Under the pieces are notes generated by a model. That model did no database searches. It was not told the DNA's origin and saw only the letters and a program-made list of their open reading frames with translations. From Rhopalosiphum padi (lineage: Eukaryota > Arthropoda > Insecta > Hemiptera > Aphididae), in assembly GCF_020882245.1 (NCBI RefSeq), contig NC_083600.1:682001-746000 (forward strand): a DNA stretch of 64,000 nt, read 5' to 3'. Positions within the stretch are counted from its first letter, which is position 1. Every line of letters starts with the position of its first letter. The position numbers and the translations under genes were made by a program. Shown here in pieces: positions 1 through 11,930 of the stretch.

Positions 1-1618
1 TAGTTAGCCGTTATGAATTAAAATCGCTGACTAATAATAATAATTAATAATTACTGATGCATATTCTATTAATTTCTGACATATCTCTTGTTCTCCAGAC
101 TCAAGTCGAAAGTTCATAAATGTTTGTCATACTCATATATTATTATGATATATATATTATATGCATTATATATAGACGTGAATCTTATTATTAATTGCAG
201 TGTGTAATGTGCTCTTAATAACCCGACGAAACGGTTTTGTAAAACCGCTTTTTGTTGCAGGTCGGTTGCGGAATCCGTCCACTTACCTTATCATCCACCC
301 CCCTCTTATACACACATAACACACACTTTCAACCGTATACCTATTGGTAAACACGCTACTGCGCCTGTAACGTTCCGTAGATTTGATTTATCGGTGTACC
401 ACGTCCGATTAATAAAATATATACTAATACATAATACTTTATATATTAATATTATCATCATCAATATACGTAATACAATGTGTTGGAAAAAAAAGCATGG
501 ACTTATTTTTAATTAACATTTTTTAAACATTTTTTTTTACCTTCATCGGGTGCGTGTCAAAAATTGTGCTACCAATATAATATAATAGTCATAAAATATG
601 CATTCCGTGTTTAGACGAGACGGTCATATGGCGATTGCGCCTCGACATTAAAAAATAAATTAAACGGTTATAACGACTCTGTAATAAAACGAGCGTTTAT
701 TCATCGTTCGAAAAACAAAATCGATGATGCCGCCGAGATGAGGTCATCGCATACTTCGATTATATTACAGTATTCGCAGTCCATAGTACATTTAATATTA
801 TTATGAGCATATTTATGTGTAATATATTATATTGTACAGGCAAACGGTATATGTAATATAAAATGTATTACTGCAGTATTTCCATCATAAATCGCGGGGC
901 GCAGGGGTGTCTTTAACTCGTGTCTCCCGTCATTATATAATAATAATTAAACTTAGATGTTAGTTCAATATGGCTTTTATGTTAAACAAACGAAAACAAT
1001 CAATCATAATAATATGCAAATTGTGAACAATTTTAAAAACCGTTTTTGCAGTTGTCCTCTGGAATTTCGAGAGTTGAATATTTTCTTAATATTTATTTTT
1101 TTGAATAAATGACTATTTTTTGTATAGTTTGATTATAATTTAATAATACATTTTTACATTTAATACACGGTTGCGTACCTATACTTTATCTATGAATGGA
1201 AGGGTTCGTGGCTTATAAAAGTTTAAAAATTTCTGCAGTGGTGTATCATTTATGGAAAAAAAATGGTTACGGCCGACTAGTAAACCCTTAAAGTATCACC
1301 CAAAAATCACTATAAAATTACAAAGTATTAGTAAATCTTAATTATATTGGAATACCATTTATTACTCATCGTTTTATCATTTATCGGTGCTATTCGTTGA
1401 AAATTTGCTTACTGGCCGTCCCTGTATAAAGCAGGTGGTTTGTAACCTATATATATATATATATATACCTATGCAGGTATTATAAGCTATTATTATGTAT
1501 GCGTATATTTAACTACTGCTATATTACACTTGAGTAACTATATACATATATATAATATTATATAGTGTGCTATGTGTTTATATAAAATATAAAATGTATA
1601 CTTATAAGTTATAATATA
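1..1618. other. AT-rich non-coding DNA
   Basis: No open frame or splice-supported exon is convincing here. The stretch is A/T-rich with short TA runs, for example near 1449-1468. A small CpG-bearing patch at 220-290 contains a self-complementary CGGTTTT/AAAACCG hairpin and a possible acceptor (TTGTTGCAG at about 252-260), but the sequence after it shows no recognisable protein. Confidence 0.6.
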
Positions 1619-2220
1619 CAGGGCGATTCATCAAACAAAGCTCACTCCCATTTTTTTATTTAATAATGAATTTATCAAACTAATTTTTTTCAAATGAAAA
1701 CTGCCTTTCTTACGGTGAATTATTTAGTAGATATATTTTTCAAAAATTTGCGTGTATGTGCCTATTAAAAAATTCGAACGATTAATTTTTCAGTTATTCA
1801 AATGTTTATTCAAAGACAATAATCTTTAAAAACGGTTTCACATAAATATAAAATATATGTAATATTGGACTAGTATATTTATTACATTTTGACCATTTTT
1901 ACAAATTATAAATAAATATATATTGATATTAATTACCAAACCCATTATCATGGTACCTATTATCCTTAGTACGCACACAGTTAAATAACAAACACTATTC
2001 GTTCGAATTTTGATTTTGATACGACAAAATTTTCAGAATAAATATCTGCTAAATAATAAACCTAATCTAGAAGTATACTCCTTCAGATATTATAGTACTA
2101 AAAATGTCAAGTATCGAAAATAATGATCTCGAGTATACTTAAAGATTTCAAAAATCAGATTTTGTATAACTGTATGATTGAATAAAGTAAAGGGGTGAGT
2201 ATGCTTGATGAATTACTCTG
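1619..2220. mobile_element. Non-autonomous DNA element with terminal inverted repeats (MITE family A, copy 1)
   Basis: The left end begins CAGGGCGATTCATCAAACAA and the right end, read on the minus strand, begins CAGAGTAATTCATCAAGCAT. The ends are imperfect inverted repeats of about 30 bp, both continuing into a CTCAC(T/C)CCC-type block. There is no coding capacity inside. A related element with the same termini lies at 11.1-11.9 kb. The superfamily is not decided because no clear target-site duplication is visible. Confidence 0.7.
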
Positions 2221-3035
2221 TGTATTATACTCATCGTTTGACCATGCGATGTTTGCATCGGCTGTATATAATATATATGGTATAGTATATACTATATAGT
2301 ATAATATAGTATGTGCATTATATATTTATATTATACCGTTGACACTTGACAATATACTCTATACGCCTGAAATACATTTTCGATACCGAATACTCGTGTA
2401 TTGGTTTAATAATATAATATTATACTCAAGTTATAATAATAATAACATGCATGGAAATAAAAAAAATTTAACGGCTTAATAAACGGCGACTATACTATTA
2501 TTTATTATACAGCGGTAGGTAGGTATATGATATAAGAGTCGCAATCCCAATGGATCTGCATAGTACAAAATGTTTAATTACACGTATACATTATAATAAA
2601 TGCGAGTACATATACAAAATGTCCGTAAAACATGACGTGTAAGTATAGTTTTAAAGGAAATACAGCTGTACCTATATAATACTATTATAAACAAACGAGC
2701 ATCCGGAGACCGAAATTAACGATTTCACAAAAAACAAGTTTTTATATATTTTGTTTGTTGCAACAATGCCATTTTTTTCATAAAAATATAAATTTATTAT
2801 TTACATACCTACTCTTCTACAATATAGAAGTGTTTCGTTTTATGGCGACATTATGGTTTTTTCTGTCACTATGCAAGCGTACGCACATAAATAACTATTT
2901 CGTCTATACCTATAATAGCTCTCTTACTTCAAGAAGAGAAATATAAGCCTCCTTTCTTTAACTACAACTATATAACATTAAATTTACTAATAAATACATA
3001 GGATAAAATGTATACTTTATATATACATATACACA
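2221..3035. other. AT-rich non-coding DNA
   Basis: Mostly TA-rich sequence. The single open frame at 2755-2946 lacks an ATG, resembles nothing I know and has AT-driven composition; I do not consider it a gene. Confidence 0.6.
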
Positions 3036-3471
3036 CAGGGTGTAACAGATAAGCTTGACCAAAATAAAATTATGCTACTTAAACGTATGACAAAAATTGT
3101 TAATATTATATGATGAGTAAATAATTTAAGAAATATAATCATGTCAACAAATTACCAAAAATCATATTTTTTAAAAAGTTATTACCTTCCAATTTAATTT
3201 AATCAAAAATATTAATATTTTAAATAAATTCTAAAATATACACTACTTGAATTAAATAAATCTTTTTACCATAAAAATTGTAATCAGATTCACAAATTGG
3301 CTATTTTAAATTTAAATTTGATTTAAATTTTTTTACTTTCAGTACTAAAAAATAAACATAAAACAATTAAATTATACATGTAGCGTTAGGGTTTCTTGAT
3401 GATAAATAAAAAAAAAAAATTGAAAATATTAATTAGAATTAAAGTTATAGTCAGTTCTATCTATTACTCTG
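3036..3471. mobile_element. Short inverted-repeat element (MITE)
   Basis: The left end reads CAGGGTGTAACAGATAAG and the right end on the minus strand reads CAGAGTAATAGATAGAACTG. The ends match as imperfect terminal inverted repeats over about 20 bp. The 436 bp between them are AT-rich and non-coding. The CAGGGTG/CAGAGTA ends resemble those of the element at 1.6-2.2 kb, so this may be a second subfamily of the same group. The flanks are too AT-rich for me to call the target duplication. Confidence 0.5.
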
Positions 3472-6400
3472 TATAGTTCAACTGTTTATATTAACCACAT
3501 AAAACATGTGACATTCTAGGGTTGTTTTCATATGTGATATAATCTGTATAGCTGTAGTAGTTTACTTTAATACACTATATGTATATTATCAGTGAATTTA
3601 CCGAAGCAACTGTGAAAGACAGAAAAAACATCAATGATTAAACGTATTATTTAAACGGGGGAAACCGATGTATTATAAACTGTATTGTCATCATATTATT
3701 AGTATATTATACGTGTAATAGTTAGTTTCTATACTATATATAAAAACCCACATTATATTATGGACATTTTGATTCGATTGAATTAATTGATAATTGAAAA
3801 TTCGCAAATTTGAATAAACATCAACGGGTTTATTGTTTATATGCTAAGGGTTGACACTGTTGACAGTATTGACATTACATACGCTTAAAATGTATACCTA
3901 ATGCATAAGCTCGCTTATATAAAATGTATAGTTTGTATTTTTAGTGATTTCAATTACCTATTAGCTAACAGTTAAGCCTTAAGTGAATATTATATAGTTA
4001 AATGCGTTAAATATATCCTGTAATATATAATACCTTTACATTATTATTATGTACATGGTACCTATATATAAGTATTAAAAAAAAATGTTTTATTATTATA
4101 TTATATATTATGCTATAATTTTGTAAATCTGACCATAACCACGCTATCACTACTATTAAATGTATTTTTCTATAAGCCACCGGACGAACTTCTTTCGAAT
4201 AAATGAGACCGTATTTCGAAAATGAACAACTTTACTGTACTTTTAAATATATATATTATCTCGAATCGTTGAATGTGTTGAAGAAAGAGTGCAGTATATG
4301 CATTCCATTTTGCCTTGAATACTTTCATCTAAATAAGAATTGACTATATCAACGAGTACAATATAGGTAAATAATATTATCTTAAAAGACCGGCGCGTAA
4401 TTTGTGGTTACAAACTATTAGGTACTTTAGTACTTATTGTCTTATAGGCGATGATAAGCGATACAATACCAAACAATTTTCTAATCGAAATTTTAACATT
4501 AATATATCAGGTCAATGCGTCTGCATTTCGTAGGTATAACATTATAATTAGCGTGCAGGTTAAATTTTATTAACGGAACACGGATGGTAAAATTAACAAA
4601 AAAATAAAACCACATAACTTCCTCGCTTTGCTCACAGTTTATTAATTTAAATATGATTCGATAAAAATTATGTTCGTCGTAATCCAACACATTAAAATAC
4701 ATCTCAAATAGGACAGGATAAGATACGAATTTTGATCGATTATACATTTTATAACTTAAACTAACTATATATTTTAACAATTTTTTTCGAAATATATCAT
4801 GATTTACATTTTTTATTACCTATATTAAATAATAAAATTATTTTTGCAAATATCCAAATATTGGGTTTTTTTCGCGTGGATCAATCGTCCTAAATCCATA
4901 ATATACTTATATCTGCTTACTATATAAGCTGGCGATACACCAAGAAAGGCGTGCAATGGCGCGACACTGATGCTATAGTCGCCGTCCGCGAGGCTAGACC
5001 AGAGCCACATTCCGCTGCTACGAAGCTACTCATATATAATAGTATATTATATGTATAGAGGTACATAAGCGTGTCTAAGTCGTTTACCGACGTTCGTTCA
5101 CAGCAGCTCTGCATTGCAATTCTTTGTCATCGCAGTTACTGCAAGTTAATACCATAATATTACCTATATACATATTTCATATATATATATATTGTATAGT
5201 TGACTATTTAGTATAATATAGTACTACACACTATCCAACCTATCGCATATATATGTATATACAAACTTTCGATAAAATAAAATAATAATATTATAAGTTT
5301 TAGTTTATAGTATAATAAATAATAATTGTCATGTATATTTTTGGGCACTGATAAACAATATTGTAATAAAATTGTGGCATCGCAAACACCGCAACCGCTT
5401 ATAATATTATAAATATATATAGATTATTTGGAATAAATAATATATTGTTGACAGTACTGATATGTAACAGTAGGAAAAGCCACCAGGATAATAATTAAAA
5501 ATTAATTTTTAAAAATAACTAAAATAAAAAATGTATTAGTATGAGGGTTAAATCTTAAATGCGTAAAGATTTTAATACAGCTGTCAAGAAGTATAAGATC
5601 TAAAGGTTAGAATGTTAAATATTACTTTTATGCAAATTGTAATGAAACCACAGTAGCGATTCACGTCTACCTATAGTATAACACATTTGTGGATAGGTAC
5701 TAAACTCCGATAGCTGTAATTTCCAAAATTGATGTATATGTATCACTATTTTATAATAAAAGAGTATAAATTATTTAAAAAAAACATGATATTGTTATAA
5801 CACTAATAGTTTTAATAGTTTCATATGAAATTATACATTTTGCTGTACCAATGCAACACTAAACTTGATAAAATTGGGAATTATATTATTTATAGTTTTA
5901 CAAAATAGTATTATTTATAGTAATTTTCAAGGGGATTTCTGAGAGTACATAATTTTTCTTACAAAATATTTATTTTAGGGTCTATACAAATATGTTAATA
6001 AAACGCAATAGTTGGCCGATTGTAAATTGTATTGAATGAATTTTGAAAATATTGTAAATTTAAACCTTCCTAAATTTCTTGGTAATTTCTTATCGAAAAA
6101 TGTCAGTCTTGTAAACTGCACAATGTTTTACTTTTTATTTGAAAGCTAAATATTACTTATGCGTATTTTGTATATAATACATTAATACATTGTAAGTTAT
6201 AGGTATATAATTACGTGTAAAATCACTATAGTATAAAACAAATCCCATTGGAGAATAATGTGCCTGGGCCTGGGGCAGTTTCGACCCATTTTCGGTTAGA
6301 CTATTGCGACCACAATTTACAGTTGCCCGATAAACATATTATTTATTAATTTTATTTTATTTTAAATAAATGTAGTGAAATGGTGATGTTTATACATGTG

Positions 6401-6780
6401 TGCATCCATCGTGGTCGGTGATAACTGATTATTAATTAGCAGCACATAATGTATAAGCTATAAATATATATCTATAAAATATTATTATATTTTTATATAG
6501 TACGGACGTAATATATGACCGTTTGCAGTTTTATATTTTTATATATAATATTATAAAATGTGCACTTTGCGAACATTATCGATTTTCTTATGTATAATAT
6601 CGATGCCGTGTGGTTACTATTGTACGATTATTATTTTATTTTATATATTTATATCTATACACACATACGATATAATAAACGATATCGAGTAAAAAATAAA
6701 TAAATCGCTAGCTATTTCTTTCTCAGTCTTCTCCTGTTTTCTTCTTCTCTACCTATAATTTATCGTATTATATTGTGTGC
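3472..6780. other. AT-rich non-coding DNA with one GC-richer patch
   Basis: No gene is supported. A local GC- and CpG-richer patch at about 4925-5115 stands out from the surrounding sequence and contains short minus-strand open frames, but I recognise no protein in any frame. It could be a regulatory element or an untranslated exon. The rest is low-complexity A/T. Confidence 0.5.
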
Positions 6781-7060
6781 TGAGAGTTGATGAGAGAGAG
6801 GGAGAGAGAGTGAGTGAGTGAATGATATAGAAAGAACAGAAAGATAGTCACAGTCGAGATGAAAACGCATTTTTTCCTCGAGGCAAGTGACCTTCGGGCG
6901 ATCTGCACCGATGGCGGCGGCGGTGCATATATATAATCAGACGATCAGAACCGGGGGGCCGTACCGATACGAGGCGCGCGCGTGCGCGTGCGTCTTCCCC
7001 CGCCGCGTGCAATAAGTATACGACGGCGATGGGAATTCGTGGTCCGGAAAGGTATGCGGT
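6780..7060 (+). promoter_or_regulatory. CpG-rich patch, candidate promoter / 5' exon
   Basis: A GA-rich tract (about 6790-6825) is followed by roughly 200 bp of strikingly GC- and CpG-rich sequence, including an alternating CG/TG run at about 6972-6993, in a region otherwise mostly A/T. A good donor-like site, AAAG|GTATGC, lies at 7051/7052. An ATG at 7029 is open up to that donor, but it would join the PDZ exon acceptor at 21,090 in the wrong phase, so any exon here is more likely 5' untranslated. Assigning it to the PDZ gene, which would need a 14 kb first intron, is inference. Confidence 0.35.
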
Positions 7061-7619
7061 ATCCGGTCACGGGAAAAGAACTTTGTTGATTTTTTTTCAT
7101 ATCCAATAAGCAACGGTTGCAGCAGCAGCAGTAATCGGAGTATTATTATATTGTATCATAATAAAATAATATTATATTATACGTTTTTATTTTTCCACAT
7201 TTTTTTTATCTTCTTCTAAGTAAACTCGCGCATCGCGTTTGTATATATACCTACATTATGTGTTTATATAATTCATATAATTGTATAAATACCACCGTGG
7301 GTATGCCTATATTGATGCGTTATTGGTATATACTGTAGTTGTTATAGGTAGGTTATAGGTATATAATTTATATGTAATATCAGATGGTTCTTTTATCAAA
7401 GAACATACTCGTAATTTTAAAAAATATTGAGTTTTTTTTAAAATCATTTTTTTCTAATTTTAGTTTGTTATAAAACAACATATAAAAAAAAAAATTATAT
7501 TTTTACCATTTTTAAAAGTTGAACAGTGGTACACCAAAACCCAAAAGTTTATTGCAATGCAAATTGTAATCTTTTAATTTTATATTTAGTAATTATTGAA
7601 TTTATTAAAATTGTGAACT

Positions 7620-7663
7620 CATGAGTCCCCACACGAACATCGAACATATTCAGTGGGGCTCAT
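7620..7663. repeat. Short hairpin
   Basis: ATGAGTCCCCAC at the left is complementary to GTGGGGCTCAT at the right with one bulged base, around a loop of about 20 nt. It is isolated in AT-rich DNA. I cannot assign a function. Confidence 0.35.
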
Positions 7664-7809
7664 TATCTTCTTGAAAAATAAACAAAAATAAAAAAATATA
7701 CATATGAACTTTATGTAATATATAATGGTGATAAAATAATGAACAACTAAAAATAATAACGTTAAATCAAGCAAACCATTATTATGCATTTTTAGTTATT
7801 TGGTTTATG

Positions 7810-7859
7810 TTTGACTGCTTAGTGCTTACACGACATCACTGAATCACTAAGTAGTCAAA
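7810..7859. repeat. 15-bp stem hairpin
   Basis: TTTGACTGCTTAGTG at 7810-7824 pairs with CACTAAGTAGTCAAA at 7845-7859. The one mismatch is a G-T pair, which RNA would tolerate, and the loop is 20 nt. The stem is GC-richer than its surroundings. It is shorter than a typical animal microRNA precursor stem, so it may simply be the core of an old palindromic element. Confidence 0.35.
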
Positions 7860-10569
7860 ATTGCGTGTATGTAAGCCATAAGTTAAAATGTATTATTTGT
7901 TATCATCTGACGACAGTTAAATGAAATAATTATTATAATAATAATTACTAATACAACATTAAAATCGTAATTTATATATTATGTTTCGAGTATAACGGAC
8001 AAATTTCAACTGACGTCAAAAGTTCATCAATATTCATAAATAATGACGCAAATATGCCATATTGTTTGATTACCGCACGTACTAAATAAGCGAAAGTCCG
8101 TTATTATTGTGACAATAGACATGACCACCTAAATAATATAATACATTGAGTAGGTTTTTTATTTACAACACAACAACAGTGTTAGCTGTTATGTATACCT
8201 ACTTATTAGTTAATGTGTTGTAATAACTACATAATATTTTGTTTTTATTATTCTTAATTCATCTTTGAAATGTCTTATAACTTATAAGTACCTATGCATG
8301 ATTTAGATCTTTTTGTTTTAGAATATTTTTCATATATATTTATTTATTACAATATTTATTTTATCAATATAAACATTAAACATATTTAAAATTTTCATAT
8401 TTAGGGCGAGAGAGGGGGGGCTGGCGAAATGCACGTGTAATTATGTGATTGATATAGGTTAGGTTTGGTAGATATTAATTTAAAAATTTGAAACATTTAT
8501 GAAAGTATATAATAATTAATAATACAGAAAATTCTTTGCGTAGTAAACATCACTTATTTTATATTAAATGTATTCCACTTAATTTCAAAACTTTGGAACC
8601 CGCAACTCTCGCTTATTAAAATAATTTTTATTCAAATACATATTTTAGATATATACGTATTTAAATATTTTTTAAGATATTTATACTTATATTATTTATA
8701 TATATTTTTAAATTATTTCTTGAAATGCTTATTCTATATATTATAATCTAAATTAAATTAATAATAAACCCATTTTGGCAATGGTTTTCATAAAGGATAG
8801 AGGAACGTTAACTTAGAATTTTTACCAGGGGACAGGGGTGTACCACTCACAGCTATAAATAAATTGTATCGCCCCCTCCTCTCAATATTCAAATCTGTCA
8901 ACCACTTACATAAATTATGAATGAAAAATCTATTATGAGTATAAATACAAAACTAAATATTAAAAATAACTGAAATATATACTATGCTAGCTGTGTTACC
9001 TGGGGTATTTATTATAAAATATGTCGCGAGATGTATTATTTCGGTTTAATGTGTAATAACTTCATGAGAAAAATATTGGTTTAGGTGGTACCTTCACCTG
9101 CAAACAGAACATATAAACGACACACATTTTGAACATGGGCAAGTGTCAAGTGATGATTATATTTGTTTCCGTAAAAATATATTGTATATTTGTATGATTA
9201 ATTTAAGCATTGTAAATTCGTATTATTTAAATTCGAACATTTATTTATTGCACTAATGAGAGAGTATGATAAATGTTAAAATTTAATAATAAATTAATAA
9301 CTAAAATTTCTCAAAAATAAAACTAAGGTACCTATATATTATATTTAGTATTATAATATGTATAATAGTAATTAATTTATAATATCTATTCACTATTGCA
9401 ATTAAAATGAATATCATTAAAAGATCATTTATACATTTCACACTTACGACCTACCTATATGTGTATAATATAGGACACGCAATGACAATAACTTCTACTT
9501 ACTTGTTATAGCCCAGGTCTTCTAAACAATTGATCATCTCTGATTTAAATTGTATGTACATACTATACAGTATATATGAGTTTTTAGCTGATTATTACGA
9601 GTTCAATACTTATTCATGTATGTTACCTACATATTAGTTAAAACGCAAAATAGGTATGTTCTAAATTCTCTATTCATTGTATGTAATAATACGTTAAAAA
9701 GTATAGAATTGGTAAAAATGGTAAATGGCAACAAGTATTACTAGGCAATAATAAATTAACGTATGGCAGTTGTATATTTATTTTGTCGAGTAATTTTTTT
9801 TATTTGTCAACATCATATTATATTTCGTTCATTACCGACACAATACGCGTATAATGGCCAATGGGTACATTATATACATCTATAAAACATGCATAGAGCC
9901 GTACAAGGTACCCATACATTTATAATATTACAAGAATATTATATCTTATATTATAAAACGCGTTAGTATATTTATATAATTTCGTATACAAAATGATATA
10001 AAGTGTTTAACCATTAGTCATAACTCATAATATTATTATTGTTACCTATCTCTACCCGCAAACAGGCTACACTCAACTTACACTTAGATATATTACATAT
10101 ATATAATACATACACGCACTACTATAATATAATATAGATGTACACGAATACCGGAATACCTACTGCAGATATAATATGCGCCTATTGAGAAACATCGGGC
10201 GAACGTATTCGTAATATTCGCGTTTCGAGTAAATAATATATATACTATATTGCGGTGGTTATAGGCTAACATAAAAAGCGTTTAAGTATTCTTCTAAGAC
10301 TAACCTAATCCCGGTATGTGTGCATGCGTTTACAATTTATATTATTTATAAATATACCTATATACATTGTGTTTATAATCAAAGGTATTGTATTTTATCC
10401 GATGAGCTAAAATTTTCTATTTGTCACGACGAATTTTCTAACGAAATACTACAACGACAATGCTTTGTTAGTTGCAAAAATAAAATTGCATTTTACAAAC
10501 GACGCGAACATATTTCTTCATTGTATGTTCTTGATATAATATATGTATTCGCGCTTTTATAATTGGAAT
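7860..10569. other. AT-rich non-coding DNA
   Basis: I see no gene, RNA gene or complete mobile element. A G-run lies at about 8408-8425. The open frame at 10320-10562 is composition-driven and has no recognisable domain. Confidence 0.55.
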
Positions 10570-10612
10570 ACACACACACACACACACACACTCACACACT
10601 CACTCACACATC
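10570..10612. repeat. (CA)n microsatellite
   Basis: CA dinucleotides repeat about ten times without interruption and then continue as an imperfect CACT/CACA tract. The nominal open frame that starts in it translates to a His/Thr run and is not a gene. Confidence 0.85.
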
Positions 10613-11120
10613 TACGGTTCATTATAATAACAATCAACGTGTCCTAATAATGTACACCCGACTCACCATACCGTCTATACATATATATAATATGTATGTA
10701 TACCTAATACCTAAACCGTTAACAACAATATTCTGCAAAATACGATTTTCCGACTTGTTATTATCGCGCTAAGAACGTAATTATATAATGACGCGTTCCG
10801 GGGTCGGCATATAATATACCTGTGTATAAATCATATGATATTACACGCGAGAGAACTCAAAAATTCGTGAGTTTCTGGTGACCTACCTATGTATACGCAT
10901 GTACATATATTTAAACTGTACATGTACACAATATTCATATATAACTGATTGGACTGCACTTACGAACCTATACACTGACTGAACAATGCGGGAAAACAGT
11001 TGCAACGCGTTTTTCTAATTTTCAAACGGTATACGTAGCTAGTATAGCCGAATCCATCGAAGTACCTTAATCATATTAAATACACTATATTATATGCTAT
11101 AAATTATAATATTATACCTA

Positions 11121-11930
11121 CATAGCAATTCACCAAGTATATTCACTTCCGTTTTTCCATTAATAATGAATTATTTTTTCATATTCTGATTTTTGAAACT
11201 TTTAAACATACTTATAAGAACTATGTTCAATTTAATTGAATATATTTGAGTACCTACACATTAAACTTTATTTTTCTATATATTATAAAAAGAGTACTTT
11301 GTGGTAATAACTCGCTTCTTAGTTTCTAAGTGATAATCACCATTTTTTCTTTTAAATTGTTAATCAGATGAATTTTTTGGAAATGTTTGTGTCTAAATTT
11401 ATAACAAGTAGTTTTTGAGTTACTTAACTTTGTGTACAAAGAATAAAATATGTTAGAATATACGAGAAAGGCAATGATAACGTTAATATTTTAGTAACTA
11501 ATATTAATCTATCCATACTCTAATGTTAGTTACATTTACATTATCCATCCATACTCGTATTTTATAATTTTTAATATTTTCTTAGGATAATAAATACTAT
11601 ATCCAACATTACATTTATTTACTTTATATTTTTCCCATTTTTAAGGACAATTATCTTTAGTACCTCTACAAATTTCAATAACTTAGAAACTAATAAGATA
11701 GGTACAACAATATTTAAAAAAAAAAATCTACCTAATATAATTGATAGTAAAAAAAATTAAAAAGATGGTTATCACCTCACATACAGGATACTTCTTAAAA
11801 ATAGTATAAAATTCTAAATAATTGAGAATAATAAAGTTTTTTAATATACTCAAAGATTCTAAAAATCAGAATTTTAATAAATTCGTTATTGAAAAAAAAA
11901 TAGTTCTGAGCTTGTTTGATAACTCATGGA
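11121..11930. mobile_element. Non-autonomous DNA element (MITE family A, copy 2)
   Basis: The left end (CATAGCAATTCACCAAGTAT) and the right end on the minus strand (CCATGAGTTATCAAACAAGC) correspond to the termini of the element at 1619-2220. Subterminal inverted pieces (ATTCTGATTTTTGAAACTTT near 11180; AAAGATTCTAAAAATCAGAAT near 11850) are also shared between the arms. The copy is about 810 bp, more diverged, and has no coding capacity. The exact ends are uncertain by a few bases. Confidence 0.6.

Noticed and set aside
7029..7051. Short coding first exon (ATG at 7029) for the PDZ gene
   Set aside because: It ends in phase 2, whereas the acceptor at 21,090 needs phase 1; only an untranslated role remains possible.
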